Source: Dysgonomonadaceae bacterium PH5-43
GTDB taxonomy: Bacteria > Bacteroidota > Bacteroidia > Bacteroidales > Azobacteroidaceae
Assembly (NCBI GenBank): GCA_029916745.1
Contig: JARXWK010000003.1
Location: 1-64,000, forward strand
Direction: 5' to 3'
DNA: 64,000 bases
The notes under the pieces are model-generated. The model was not told where the DNA came from. It saw nothing but the letters and a program-made list of their open reading frames with translations, and made no database searches. Each line of letters begins with the position of its first letter. Positions within the stretch are counted from its first letter, which is position 1. Of the stretch, positions 27,074 through 35,520 are shown in pieces. Both the position numbers and the translations under genes were made by a program.

Positions 27074-28207
27074 ATGTCGTTTTTTATTATTGTTTTTATA
27101 GTGCATACAATAATTAATGCCTATATATTCTACAGAGGCTGGAGAGCTTTCCCTAAATCTCCTTACGTAAAGGTTTTATACAGTGCCATATTCGTTATAT
27201 TTTACGGCTCGTTTGCTGTTATGATGTTAGGACGCAATCATTTCCCGTTAGAACTTCAAAAGATATTCTACTCTTTAGGCACTACCTGGCTGGCTATAAT
27301 GCTTTATATTACACTATACTTTGTTATAACCGACCTTATATTATTAGCAAATAAATACATAAAGTTTATACCTAAAACTATTACCTCAAAAACGTATCGT
27401 CGAATACAAGTGTTTTCGGGATATGCATTAGTGTTTGCTGTTTTGCTTATAGGTAATCAGAAATACAACAACCCAACAATAGTACAACAAGATATTGTGA
27501 TTAATAAATCGGGTCACAATCTAAAACAACTAAAAGCTGTAGCCGTTAGCGATATACACTTAGGTATAAACATCGATAAAGGTAAACTAAAAAAATACGT
27601 AGATATTATAAACGAACAAAATCCTGATATTATACTTATTGCAGGAGATTTAATCGACAACAACCTTCGCCCTCTATGGGAAGAAAAAATGTATGAAGAA
27701 CTAAACAATCTAAAAGCTCCATTAGGCACATATATGTGTTTAGGAAACCACGAATATCTGAGTGGATTAAACGAAAGCTTAGAATTTATCAAACACACAA
27801 ATATAACACTTCTTAAAGATAGTGCAGCTCATATAAACAATAGTTTTTGGATTATAGGAAGAGACGACAAACACAACCCCGAACGCTTACAACTAAATCA
27901 AATAACAGACTCTATTAAAGCCACAAACGATTACAACAATCAACCTATAATATTATTGGATCATCAACCCTACAACTTAGAACAGGCAGAACAAAGCAAT
28001 ATAGACCTACAGTTTTCGGGGCACACACACCACGGACAACTATGGCCTCTTAACTTAATAGTTAACAAGATATACGAAGTCGGACACGGATATAAACAGA
28101 AAGGAAATACCAATATATATGTATCTTCGGGCTTAGCATTATGGGGACCTGAGTTTAGAGTAGGAACTCAATCGGAAGTAGTAGTTTTTAATATTCGCTT
28201 AAATTAA
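27074..28207 (+). CDS. Metallophosphoesterase, membrane-anchored
   Basis: 377 residues from the chosen ATG. Four or so membrane helices occupy residues 1-135. A calcineurin-like phosphoesterase domain follows: VSDIHLG, IILIAGDLIDNN, YMCLGNHEYLSG, and the distal GHTHHGQLWP. The residues for a two-metal centre are all present. Its membrane part resembles the YkuE/YaeI-like group, whose members act on lipids, but the substrate is unknown here. The start at 27047 (TTG) was rejected because it lies inside a promoter box. Confidence 0.85.
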   Translation: MSFFIIVFIVHTIINAYIFYRGWRAFPKSPYVKVLYSAIFVIFYGSFAVMMLGRNHFPLELQKIFYSLGTTWLAIMLYITLYFVITDLILLANKYIKFIPKTITSKTYRRIQVFSGYALVFAVLLIGNQKYNNPTIVQQDIVINKSGHNLKQLKAVAVSDIHLGINIDKGKLKKYVDIINEQNPDIILIAGDLIDNNLRPLWEEKMYEELNNLKAPLGTYMCLGNHEYLSGLNESLEFIKHTNITLLKDSAAHINNSFWIIGRDDKHNPERLQLNQITDSIKATNDYNNQPIILLDHQPYNLEQAEQSNIDLQFSGHTHHGQLWPLNLIVNKIYEVGHGYKQKGNTNIYVSSGLALWGPEFRVGTQSEVVVFNIRLN

Positions 28208-28208
28208 C

Positions 28209-28216
28209 TACCTTTG
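28209..28216 (+). promoter_or_regulatory. Putative -7 box of prfB
   Basis: TACCTTTG lies just after the stop of the preceding gene, 41 bases before the prfB ATG. The -33 element is weak (TTTT). Confidence 0.5.
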
Positions 28217-28257
28217 TCGCCGCTATAATTAGATAATAACAAATAAACAATAACAAA

Positions 28258-29371
28258 ATGATAACATTAGACCAATTACGTGATGTATTGGAGCGCGAGT
28301 CTGCGCTGAGGGGGTATCTTTGACATTGATGCCAAAACAATTCAATTAGAAGAAGAAGAACTTCGCACTCAGGCTCCTGGCTTTTGGGAAGACGCTAAAC
28401 AAGCGGAAGAACAAATGAAAAAAATAAGAAGCCTTAAAGCATGGATTAACTCTTACAACGAAGTAAAATCATCGGCCGAAGAACTTAATCTTGCCTTCGA
28501 CTTCAACAAAGAAGGAATTACATCAGAAGAAGAAGTTGACGCTGAATATGCAAAAACAATAAATCTTTTAGAGAAGTTAGAATTAAAGAATATGCTTCGC
28601 TCCGAAGAAGACCACTTAGGTGCTGTTCTTAAAATAAATGCTGGAGCCGGAGGAACTGAGGCACAAGACTGGGCTGAAATGCTTTATCGTATGTATAGCA
28701 GATGGTGCGAAAGCAAAGGCTATAAAGTTACGGTTACTAACTGGCTTGATGGCGACGATGCAGGAATAAAATCAGTAACCATACAAGTAGAAGGCGAATA
28801 CGCTTACGGATACTTAAAGAGCGAAAATGGAGTACACCGCTTAGTTAGAGTATCGCCATACAACGCACAAGGCAAGAGAATGACATCTTTCTCTTCCGTA
28901 TACATTGTGCCTTTAGTCGACGACACAATAGAAATTGAAGTTAATCAAGGAGATATTACTTGGGATACTTTCCGTTCGAGTGGAGCTGGAGGTCAGAATG
29001 TAAACAAAGTAGAAACAGGAGTACGCCTACACTACAACTACAAAGACCCCGACACGGGAGAAGTAAAAGAAATAGTTATCGAAAACACCGAATCGCGTTC
29101 TCAGTTTGGAAATAAAGACAATGCTATACGCTTACTTAAGTCGCAACTATACGAAATAGAATTAGAGCGAAGAAGAAAAGCATCAGCCAAAATAGAAGCA
29201 GGTAAGAAAAAGATAGAATGGGGATCTCAAATTCGTTCTTATGTATTTGACGACCGACGAGTTAAAGACCACCGAACAGACCATCAAACATCTAACGTTG
29301 GCGCAGTTATGGACGGCGATATAGATGATTTCATAAAAGCTTACCTTATGGAATTTGGCGGAGAAGAATAA
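28258..29371 (+). CDS. prfB: Peptide chain release factor 2, made by programmed +1 frameshift
   Basis: RF2 ends translation at UGA and UAA. The first frame (28258-28320) encodes 21 residues, MITLDQLRDVLERESALRGYL, and meets an in-frame UGA at 28321-28323. Translation resumes in the +1 frame at GAC (28322) and runs to 29371, giving 370 residues. The site is canonical: AGGGGG (28309-28314), then CTT TGA C. The GGQ motif is in SSGAGGQNVNKVETG. The stop-codon recognition tripeptide, usually SPF, reads SPY (SPYNAQGKRMTS), which may be normal for this phylum. Not a pseudogene. Confidence 0.95.
28309..28324 (+). promoter_or_regulatory. RF2 programmed frameshift site
   Basis: AGGGGG, three bases, then CTT TGA C. 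The internal Shine-Dalgarno-like run and the slippery CTT before UGA form the autoregulatory site: low RF2 favours the +1 shift and so more RF2. Confidence 0.95.
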
Positions 29372-29431
29372 TAAGACACATTGTAGTTAGAGAAAAAAAA
29401 GAAAAAACTACGATAAAAAATTCAGAAAATA

Positions 29432-29462
29432 TTTGCAAGTTAAAATTTAATATGTAACTTTG
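29432..29462 (+). promoter_or_regulatory. Consensus promoter of the tRNA gene
   Basis: TTTG (29432-29435), exactly 19 bases, then TAACTTTG (29455-29462): the best match in the window to TTTG-N19-TAnnTTTG. Confidence 0.8.
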
Positions 29463-29485
29463 CACTCGCTTAAGAAAAGGAAGCA

Positions 29486-29559
29486 GGTCCCATAGCTCAG
29501 TTGGTTAGAGCACCTGACTCATAATCAGGGAGTCCTTGGTTCAAGCCCAAGTGGGACCA
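29486..29559 (+). tRNA. tRNA with CAT anticodon (Met, or Ile2 read with lysidine)
   Basis: A 74-base cloverleaf. The acceptor GGTCCCA pairs with TGGGACC, the D arm is GCTC/GAGC, the anticodon arm CCTGA-CTCATAA-TCAGG, a five-base variable loop, and the T arm CTTGG-TTCAAGC-CCAAG; discriminator A, no encoded CCA. CAT can serve elongator methionine or, after lysidine modification, isoleucine AUA; sequence alone does not decide. It is not an initiator, because the acceptor is fully paired. Confidence 0.95.
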
Positions 29560-29570
29560 CAAACAAAAAG

Positions 29571-29601
29571 AGAGATTCACAGTCGTGAGTCTCTTTTTTT
29601 T
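29571..29601 (+). terminator. Intrinsic terminator after the tRNA
   Basis: AGAGATTCAC (29571-29580) pairs with GTGAGTCTCT (29585-29594) across a 4-base loop with one G-T pair, followed by a T run. Confidence 0.85.
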
Positions 29602-29644
29602 ATCAATTAACTACACCACCGAGTTTCTCAATTTTAATATGACT

Positions 29645-29774
29645 GTTTCATACTTTGAAACTACTTATTTCTTACTTTGAAACAGACCGTTTCATACATT
29701 GAAAGAATTTGTTTCATATAGGTGAAACTACTTGTTTCATATAGGTGAAACAACTCGTTTCACACGGGTAAAAC
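29645..29774. repeat. Palindromic tandem array A, six 22-23 bp units
   Basis: Units start at 29645, 29667, 29689, 29711, 29734 and 29757. Each has a 17-18 base core with inverted ends, such as GTTTCATATAGGTGAAAC, and a 5-base link (often TACTT). The last unit is degenerate (GTTTCACACGGGTAAAAC) and is followed by AAATTCAGCCAAAAA. The array lies between the tRNA terminator and the convergent tamB gene. A sister array is at 45349-45523. Confidence 0.85.
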
Positions 29775-29817
29775 AAATTCAGCCAAAAACTATCTCTTGT
29801 AATATAGCCAATAATTT

Positions 29818-32800
29818 TTAGTTCTCAGTTCCATTAACCTGCTTCGATTTTTTTCTAAAGAATAAGTTTTTCCAATTATTAAAGTCTTTTCGATACACCA
29901 CCCCTACTCCCTGTGTCATTTCGGGTGAAGTGCTAAAATAGTTTCTATAATTATATCTATTAAACCCCTTTAGGCGAATATCACCTTTGGGCGTAAGCTT
30001 ATATTCTACATCAAAATCGCCAATTAGCGATAGATTATCATTATTGTTTTGAAGATAAGGATTATCTACATATCCGAAGTTTCCGTTTATTACAAGTCTA
30101 TTATTCAGCAGAGTGCTTGAGAGCAGCAATTCAACTTCGGTGCTGGTTTCCTCCCCTTCGCCAGAGTAATGAAACTTAGTTCCTACTTGTACATTATCGG
30201 TTATCGTTCCTAATATGTTGGTTATTTGGTTAGATAAAGTATTAGTTATCAAAGATAAATCGTTGTTATACCTTCCGTTTGTTCGTGTGTATTCGGGCGA
30301 TGTATAAAATCGTCCGATAACAAGCAGATAAACTATTTGTCGGTTTAGCATATCCTCCGTTCTGATATAACTTTTAACCTGACGTTCGAGTTCGGCTGTA
30401 GAGTTTGGCAATTCGAGATCGAATTTAATCATAGGTTGCTCTAAAGAGCCGTTAAGCAATAATATACAATCGATAGGCACATTGTTACGTGCGCTTACTT
30501 GCAATAGTTGCTGGTCTAAATCGCCAAGATTTGCAGTTACTGTATATACAGCTTTTATATCTAAATCGGCTAAGAAAGGATCTCCTTTGAAAGAGATTGT
30601 ACTACCCTCTCGTATATCGAAGTTTCGGAATATTGCCTGTTGAAAGCTAAAGTTGTATTTACCTCTTTCGATATTATAATTACCATATACTTTTAGTGAA
30701 GTTTTTGAGCCATACTGCAGGTTAATATTTCCGTTTCCATACCCTGTTATTTTATCTCCAGAAGAAGGATCCATAATCATATTAATTGCAGCCTGACTAT
30801 TTACATTAAGATTTAAGTTGAATATAATTTCAGTACCTTCATTGTTTTCTTCTTTCTTTGTTTCAGACGCCTCCCACTCCCAAGGATTTACTACAGCAAC
30901 GGTATCCTCAGCTTTTGGGGTCTTAAAGTTTATAAAGTTGTATGTTTCAACATCTCTTGCCTCCATAAAGTTAAGAGTAAGCTGAGTGTTTTCGCTATTG
31001 TTCATCGAAACGTCTATATTTACTGTCTGTTCCGTTCCTTTTATTGAAGCAGAGCCAGAGCCAAACACAGGACCATAAAAATTAGGATTAGTTTTTTCTG
31101 TGGCATCAAAAATCTTAAAGTCGCTATAGGTTAAACCAGCTTCAAACTGAAAGTTTGCAAATTCTTTATGATTAACAAATCCATTAGCGAGAGCTTTGTT
31201 TCCGTGTCCATCGTCGAACAATACATTTGTTAGTCTTATTTGTTCGGGAGTACATCTTACCCAGTCGCTAAACGAGTATTCTGTATTTAAGAAGTCAATC
31301 TTAAATCGTCCATCTTTTACGAAAGCATCACCTTCTACGGTTGGATTGTTTAAGTCGCCAAACAAGCGTAGCTTCCCTGTTATTCTGCCAGATAGGTTTT
31401 GCACTACATTGTCTAAATATCGGCGCAAGAATGTAGCATCGGCATTTAGAGCATCGAATGTCATAGATATTTCTTCTTTCACAGGGTGTATGTATCCATT
31501 TACGGCTACATTGCACGAATCATTATCATAAACAAAACCGTCCATTTCAATTAGCATATCTTCATCGTTCCAGACACCCTTTAAGTCGAGGTCTCCAAAT
31601 GTTGTTTTATTGAAAGAAAAACTATCTACATTTAACACTGTAGATAGTTGTCGGGTATTATAAACATCTTTAGCTGTTACATATCCGCTTGCTACGCCTC
31701 CGAATGTTAGAGCTTTTTTATTCAATGATTTGAATATATAGTCGAGACTTACATTATCGAGAAGTATATTCAGTTCGTCTTCTGGAACTTTAGACACAAA
31801 TCCATCTATATTAATCTTTTGTTGTTCGGTTGAAGCCTCGAAATTGTTAATGTTTAACACTTCGTTTTTGTATTCGATAATAGTTGGCGAAATGAGCCAC
31901 AAAGAATCATTAAACACAAGTTCTGAAGAGTCGAATTGCATTAGAGCTTTTGGTAAATTTCGGTTTTCTAAATCGAGATGAGTTGTAAAGTTTAATTCGC
32001 CTTTATATTTTCCTTTATTGTTTTCTATCCATTTAAGCGACGAATATATTGAATCGTTAAAAGCATTAAACCCTGCATCTATACTTATTTTATTTTTCTT
32101 CTGAAAAGCAATACCCTTTATATTAATATCAATAGCCTCATCGTTATTAGTTAACAATATTTCTCCATTTTCAATTCTATTGTTTTTGTATTTAAGAGCT
32201 GGACACAAAGCATTAAAGTTAAGTATATCGTTATCGCTATTGTAGTCTCCTTTTATGCTAAATCCTTTATTGAAAGAGATGGGCAATTCGAGTATATACG
32301 AAAACTTGCGAGTATCGTTTACTAATAGTTCTAACGCTATGTTATTATCTTGATGTTTTTGCAATTTAGCATCTGGTATTATAGATGGAATATGTTTCGA
32401 CAGTGTATTTTTAATACTACCGACTAATGTTTTCATAGAGTAATTACCTTTTACACTCCCTTTAAGAAGGTCTGAATCTATTACCCATTCTTTATATTTG
32501 CCATCTACATTAGAATATATATCTATATGGTCTATATCATAATCTCCTTTTTCAGTTGAAAACAACACATTATCTATGTTTATAGTACCTTGCATATTCT
32601 CTGGTCTATCTCCTGTAAAGTTAGCATCTATGTTAAACGACAGTGATGGATTTATGTATTTATGTGTAAGGTTTAGTTTATCTAAAAAGAGTTTAGAAGC
32701 ATTTGCCTTAAAGTTAAACTCCGAGTTTTCTCCATCTAATAAGAATAATCCTTCGGCGTTTAGTTGTCCGTCAACACTTTTGGCGTTTAGAGAGCCATTA

Positions 32801-34257
32801 AAACTATTAGAGGTTAGTTCTCCAAGAAGACTAATATTTTCGTATTTATAGTTTTTATATACTATTTCGTTAATTAGGGCATCTATCTTACCTTTAGGAT
32901 TTTTATTGTTATCGACCGTAAAGTCCATACTTATATTAAAGATAGCATTACCAACATCAGAGTTGTTTAATAGCCCCTTAAGATTAACCGACGATGATTG
33001 TATATTCCCCTTAACAAACGAATTAGCCGATTTACCAAAGTTAACATCTATAGCTAAATCCCCTACTTCGCTATCTATTTTTATTTTATTATGTAAATTA
33101 TTAGAATACCCTGATATATTTCCATCTATTAATATAAGTCCTAAATTGTTTAAGTATTTAGTATTAAGAGGATTTTCGGCAAAGTTATTAATTATTGTAG
33201 TTAGACCATTTGCGTTGATATACGATTTCTTAATGTTTGCATTTACGAAAACATCTGATGGGTTATCGCTCAACAGATTTTTTATATTTGCATTTATCTG
33301 TAACCTCATATCTTTACCATCTTTTATTGTTAGGTCTGAACAATAAAGATTATTCAATGAGCCTTTAACTGTAGTCTGCACATCAATATAGTCGTCGAAA
33401 CCAGTAAACGCAGGAACAAAAGCAGCTATATCTTGCAACGTTATTTTAGTTTGCGTTATCTGCAAGCCAAAGTTTGCTTTTTCGAGTATATTATCTTCTT
33501 CTGCAAGATCCTTAAAATCGGCATAAACGTCTTTAAGTTTAATTTTCGACTTAGGTAGTTCTATATTTATATTGTTAACCACAATTCCTTCGTTGTTTTT
33601 TTCAATATCTAACGATAAATGTTTAAGGTTAAATCCCGATTTCTCTGAAAAACGAAGACGTTTAATATCTGCATTAAGTTCGTTGTTGGTTAGTTTATGT
33701 AAGTTAATCTTAGCCGATATATTTGACAGATGCATATCTTTAGGATTAAACTTTATATTATCAGATACTTTATCTTTTACTTTATAAGAGAAAGTTCCGT
33801 GTCCTAATGATATTGTTTTAATGTTTACATCTATAGGTGAGCTACTGCTTTCGCTGTCCGACTTAAACGCATCTATTATATATTGTAAGTTAAGAGGTGC
33901 ATTATCTGACTCTTTCTTCAGATGCAGCTTAAAGGTATATAGCTGAGCCGAACTAAAATGAAATTTTTTACGAAACAAAGGCAATAAATCGAAGCCACAG
34001 GCTACTCGTTTTGCCGAGAATAGAGTATCGCCGTCTTGGTCTTCTATAAAAATATTTTTAAGTATAAGTTTATTGAAAGGCTGAAAGCTAATTTGCTCTA
34101 TAGAAACTTCTGTTTCAATCTTTTCTTGTAAGTAATCGGATATTTCTTCTGATATTTTTCTCTGAAAGTAAGGCACTTGAAGCAAAGAGGTTGGCAATAT
34201 ATAGAATATCACCACCACAATACAAATAACCCACACTATATACTTAAATATCTTCAT
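29818..34257 (-). CDS. tamB: Translocation/assembly module TamB family protein
   Basis: 1479 residues. It has one N-terminal membrane anchor (about 5-25, YIVWVICIVVVIFYILPTSLL), a very long beta-rich body with AsmA-like repeats, and a C-terminal DUF490/TamB domain (ERGKYNFSFQQAIFRNFDIREGSTISFKGDPFLADLDI, then GRFYTSPEYT and VQVGTKFHYSGEGEETSTEVEL). Such proteins span the periplasm and help move lipids or beta-barrel proteins to the outer membrane. Length is normal for Bacteroidetes. It diverges from tsaD. Confidence 0.9.
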   Translation of the reverse strand: MKIFKYIVWVICIVVVIFYILPTSLLQVPYFQRKISEEISDYLQEKIETEVSIEQISFQPFNKLILKNIFIEDQDGDTLFSAKRVACGFDLLPLFRKKFHFSSAQLYTFKLHLKKESDNAPLNLQYIIDAFKSDSESSSSPIDVNIKTISLGHGTFSYKVKDKVSDNIKFNPKDMHLSNISAKINLHKLTNNELNADIKRLRFSEKSGFNLKHLSLDIEKNNEGIVVNNINIELPKSKIKLKDVYADFKDLAEEDNILEKANFGLQITQTKITLQDIAAFVPAFTGFDDYIDVQTTVKGSLNNLYCSDLTIKDGKDMRLQINANIKNLLSDNPSDVFVNANIKKSYINANGLTTIINNFAENPLNTKYLNNLGLILIDGNISGYSNNLHNKIKIDSEVGDLAIDVNFGKSANSFVKGNIQSSSVNLKGLLNNSDVGNAIFNISMDFTVDNNKNPKGKIDALINEIVYKNYKYENISLLGELTSNSFNGSLNAKSVDGQLNAEGLFLLDGENSEFNFKANASKLFLDKLNLTHKYINPSLSFNIDANFTGDRPENMQGTINIDNVLFSTEKGDYDIDHIDIYSNVDGKYKEWVIDSDLLKGSVKGNYSMKTLVGSIKNTLSKHIPSIIPDAKLQKHQDNNIALELLVNDTRKFSYILELPISFNKGFSIKGDYNSDNDILNFNALCPALKYKNNRIENGEILLTNNDEAIDINIKGIAFQKKNKISIDAGFNAFNDSIYSSLKWIENNKGKYKGELNFTTHLDLENRNLPKALMQFDSSELVFNDSLWLISPTIIEYKNEVLNINNFEASTEQQKINIDGFVSKVPEDELNILLDNVSLDYIFKSLNKKALTFGGVASGYVTAKDVYNTRQLSTVLNVDSFSFNKTTFGDLDLKGVWNDEDMLIEMDGFVYDNDSCNVAVNGYIHPVKEEISMTFDALNADATFLRRYLDNVVQNLSGRITGKLRLFGDLNNPTVEGDAFVKDGRFKIDFLNTEYSFSDWVRCTPEQIRLTNVLFDDGHGNKALANGFVNHKEFANFQFEAGLTYSDFKIFDATEKTNPNFYGPVFGSGSASIKGTEQTVNIDVSMNNSENTQLTLNFMEARDVETYNFINFKTPKAEDTVAVVNPWEWEASETKKEENNEGTEIIFNLNLNVNSQAAINMIMDPSSGDKITGYGNGNINLQYGSKTSLKVYGNYNIERGKYNFSFQQAIFRNFDIREGSTISFKGDPFLADLDIKAVYTVTANLGDLDQQLLQVSARNNVPIDCILLLNGSLEQPMIKFDLELPNSTAELERQVKSYIRTEDMLNRQIVYLLVIGRFYTSPEYTRTNGRYNNDLSLITNTLSNQITNILGTITDNVQVGTKFHYSGEGEETSTEVELLLSSTLLNNRLVINGNFGYVDNPYLQNNNDNLSLIGDFDVEYKLTPKGDIRLKGFNRYNYRNYFSTSPEMTQGVGVVYRKDFNNWKNLFFRKKSKQVNGTEN

Positions 34258-34273
34258 TACTGCAAAATCAACG

Positions 34274-34302
34274 CAAAGCTATTAAAAAAAACGCTATTTT
34301 TG
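34274..34302. promoter_or_regulatory. Divergent -7 boxes for tamB (minus) and tsaD (plus)
   Basis: On the minus strand 34274-34281 reads TAGCTTTG. On the plus strand 34295-34302 reads TATTTTTG. Both fit TAnnTTTG and lie 17 and 40 bases from the respective start codons. The -33 boxes are not clear. Confidence 0.5.
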
Positions 34303-34341
34303 CACTAAAAATAGGAAAGTTAAATAGTTTCAATATATTTT

Positions 34342-35358
34342 ATGATAACAATACTTGGCATAGAGTCGTCGTGTGATGATACTTCGGCAGCAATAATCAG
34401 AGATGGTGTAGTTTTATCTAACGTTATTGCCGGACAAAAGATACACGAAGCTTACGGAGGTGTAGTGCCCGAATTAGCCTCAAGAGCTCATCAACAAAAC
34501 ATTATTCCTGTTGTTGATCAAGCTATTAAACAAGCTAATATAAATAAAGCCGACATTAGTGCTGTGGCTTTTACTCGAGGACCAGGCTTGTTAGGCTCTC
34601 TTTTAGTTGGCACATCGTTTACTAAAGGGTTTGTGTCGGCTCTAAATATCCCAATGATAGAAGTTAATCATTTGCAAGCTCACGTATTGGCTCACTTTAT
34701 AAAGCAAGACGAGAACGACAACAATCAACCTAAGTTTCCTTTCCTCTGTTTATTGGTTTCGGGTGGTAACTCTCAAATAATATTGGTTAAAGACTATAAC
34801 GATATGGAGGTTGTAGGACAAACCATCGACGATGCCGCTGGTGAAGCGTTCGACAAGTGTGCTAAAGTAATGGGGCTTCCCTATCCTGGCGGACCTATTA
34901 TTGACCGATTAGCCAAAGAGGGCGATCCTAATTCTTTTAAGTTAAGCAAACCCAACATTAAAGGATACGATTATAGCTTTAGCGGATTAAAAACTTCGTT
35001 TTTGTATCTTCTAAGAGACAATCTGATTGAAGACCCTCAGTTTATAGAGAAAAACAAAGCCAATCTTAGTGCCAGTCTTCAATCAACCATAATAGATATT
35101 CTTATGCACAAACTAAGGAAAGCCGCTAAGGATTATAAAATAAAGGAAGTTGCCGTAGCTGGCGGTGTATCTGCTAATTCGGGCTTAAGAAAAGCTTTTG
35201 AAGAACACGCAGAAAAGTATAATTGGAAAATACATATCCCTCCGTTCTCTTTCACTACCGACAATGCTGCAATGGTTGCTATAAGTGGGTATTTCAAATA
35301 TCTTAATAATGATTTCTCTTCGGTAGAGGTGGCTCCGTTTTCAAAGATACAGATGTAG
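34342..35358 (+). CDS. tsaD: tRNA N6-adenosine threonylcarbamoyltransferase TsaD
   Basis: 338 residues, full length. With TsaB and TsaE it transfers threonylcarbamoyl to A37 of ANN-decoding tRNAs. The N-terminal ILGIESSCDDTSAAIIRDG, the metal-binding HLQAHVLAH, LLVSGGNSQIIL, GEAFDKCAKVMGLPYPGGP and GGVSANSGLR are all standard. It is transcribed away from tamB and ends before a hairpin at 35386-35417. Confidence 0.97.
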   Translation: MITILGIESSCDDTSAAIIRDGVVLSNVIAGQKIHEAYGGVVPELASRAHQQNIIPVVDQAIKQANINKADISAVAFTRGPGLLGSLLVGTSFTKGFVSALNIPMIEVNHLQAHVLAHFIKQDENDNNQPKFPFLCLLVSGGNSQIILVKDYNDMEVVGQTIDDAAGEAFDKCAKVMGLPYPGGPIIDRLAKEGDPNSFKLSKPNIKGYDYSFSGLKTSFLYLLRDNLIEDPQFIEKNKANLSASLQSTIIDILMHKLRKAAKDYKIKEVAVAGGVSANSGLRKAFEEHAEKYNWKIHIPPFSFTTDNAAMVAISGYFKYLNNDFSSVEVAPFSKIQM

Positions 35359-35385
35359 CAGATAGCCAACAAGTTTTACCTCGCA

Positions 35386-35417
35386 ACTCACTGTGATTTA
35401 ATAGAAACCCAGTGAGT
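35386..35417. other. Hairpin after tsaD (ACTCACTG/CAGTGAGT)
   Basis: A perfect 8-bp stem (35386-35393 with 35410-35417) and a 16-base loop; no T-run follows directly. CACTGTG, CAGTGAG and CACTACA cores at 35389, 35410 and 35430 are 20-21 bases apart, like the series at 14288. Confidence 0.5.
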
Positions 35418-35483
35418 AATTAAGTTTCGCACTACAAGTTGTCGTTTTTTGTTAAAAGCTTCTAACAAAAGTAATTTTATTTT

Positions 35484-35491
35484 TACCTTTG
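35484..35491 (+). promoter_or_regulatory. Putative -7 box of the giant surface protein gene
   Basis: TACCTTTG, 29 bases before the ATG at 35521. A TTTTG occurs upstream (35447-35451), but 32 bases away, too far for a standard -33. Confidence 0.5.
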
Positions 35492-35520
35492 CGCCTTAAA
35501 CTACTATTACTAAATATTAT

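Noticed and set aside
28258-28323. prfB as a frameshifted pseudogene
   Set aside because: The break lies exactly at the canonical RF2 recoding site with an upstream AGGGGG, and the rest of the protein is complete.
29645-29774. Possible CRISPR array
   Set aside because: Repeats are 17-18 bases, degenerate and palindromic, the links are only 5 bases and nearly constant, and no cas gene is present.
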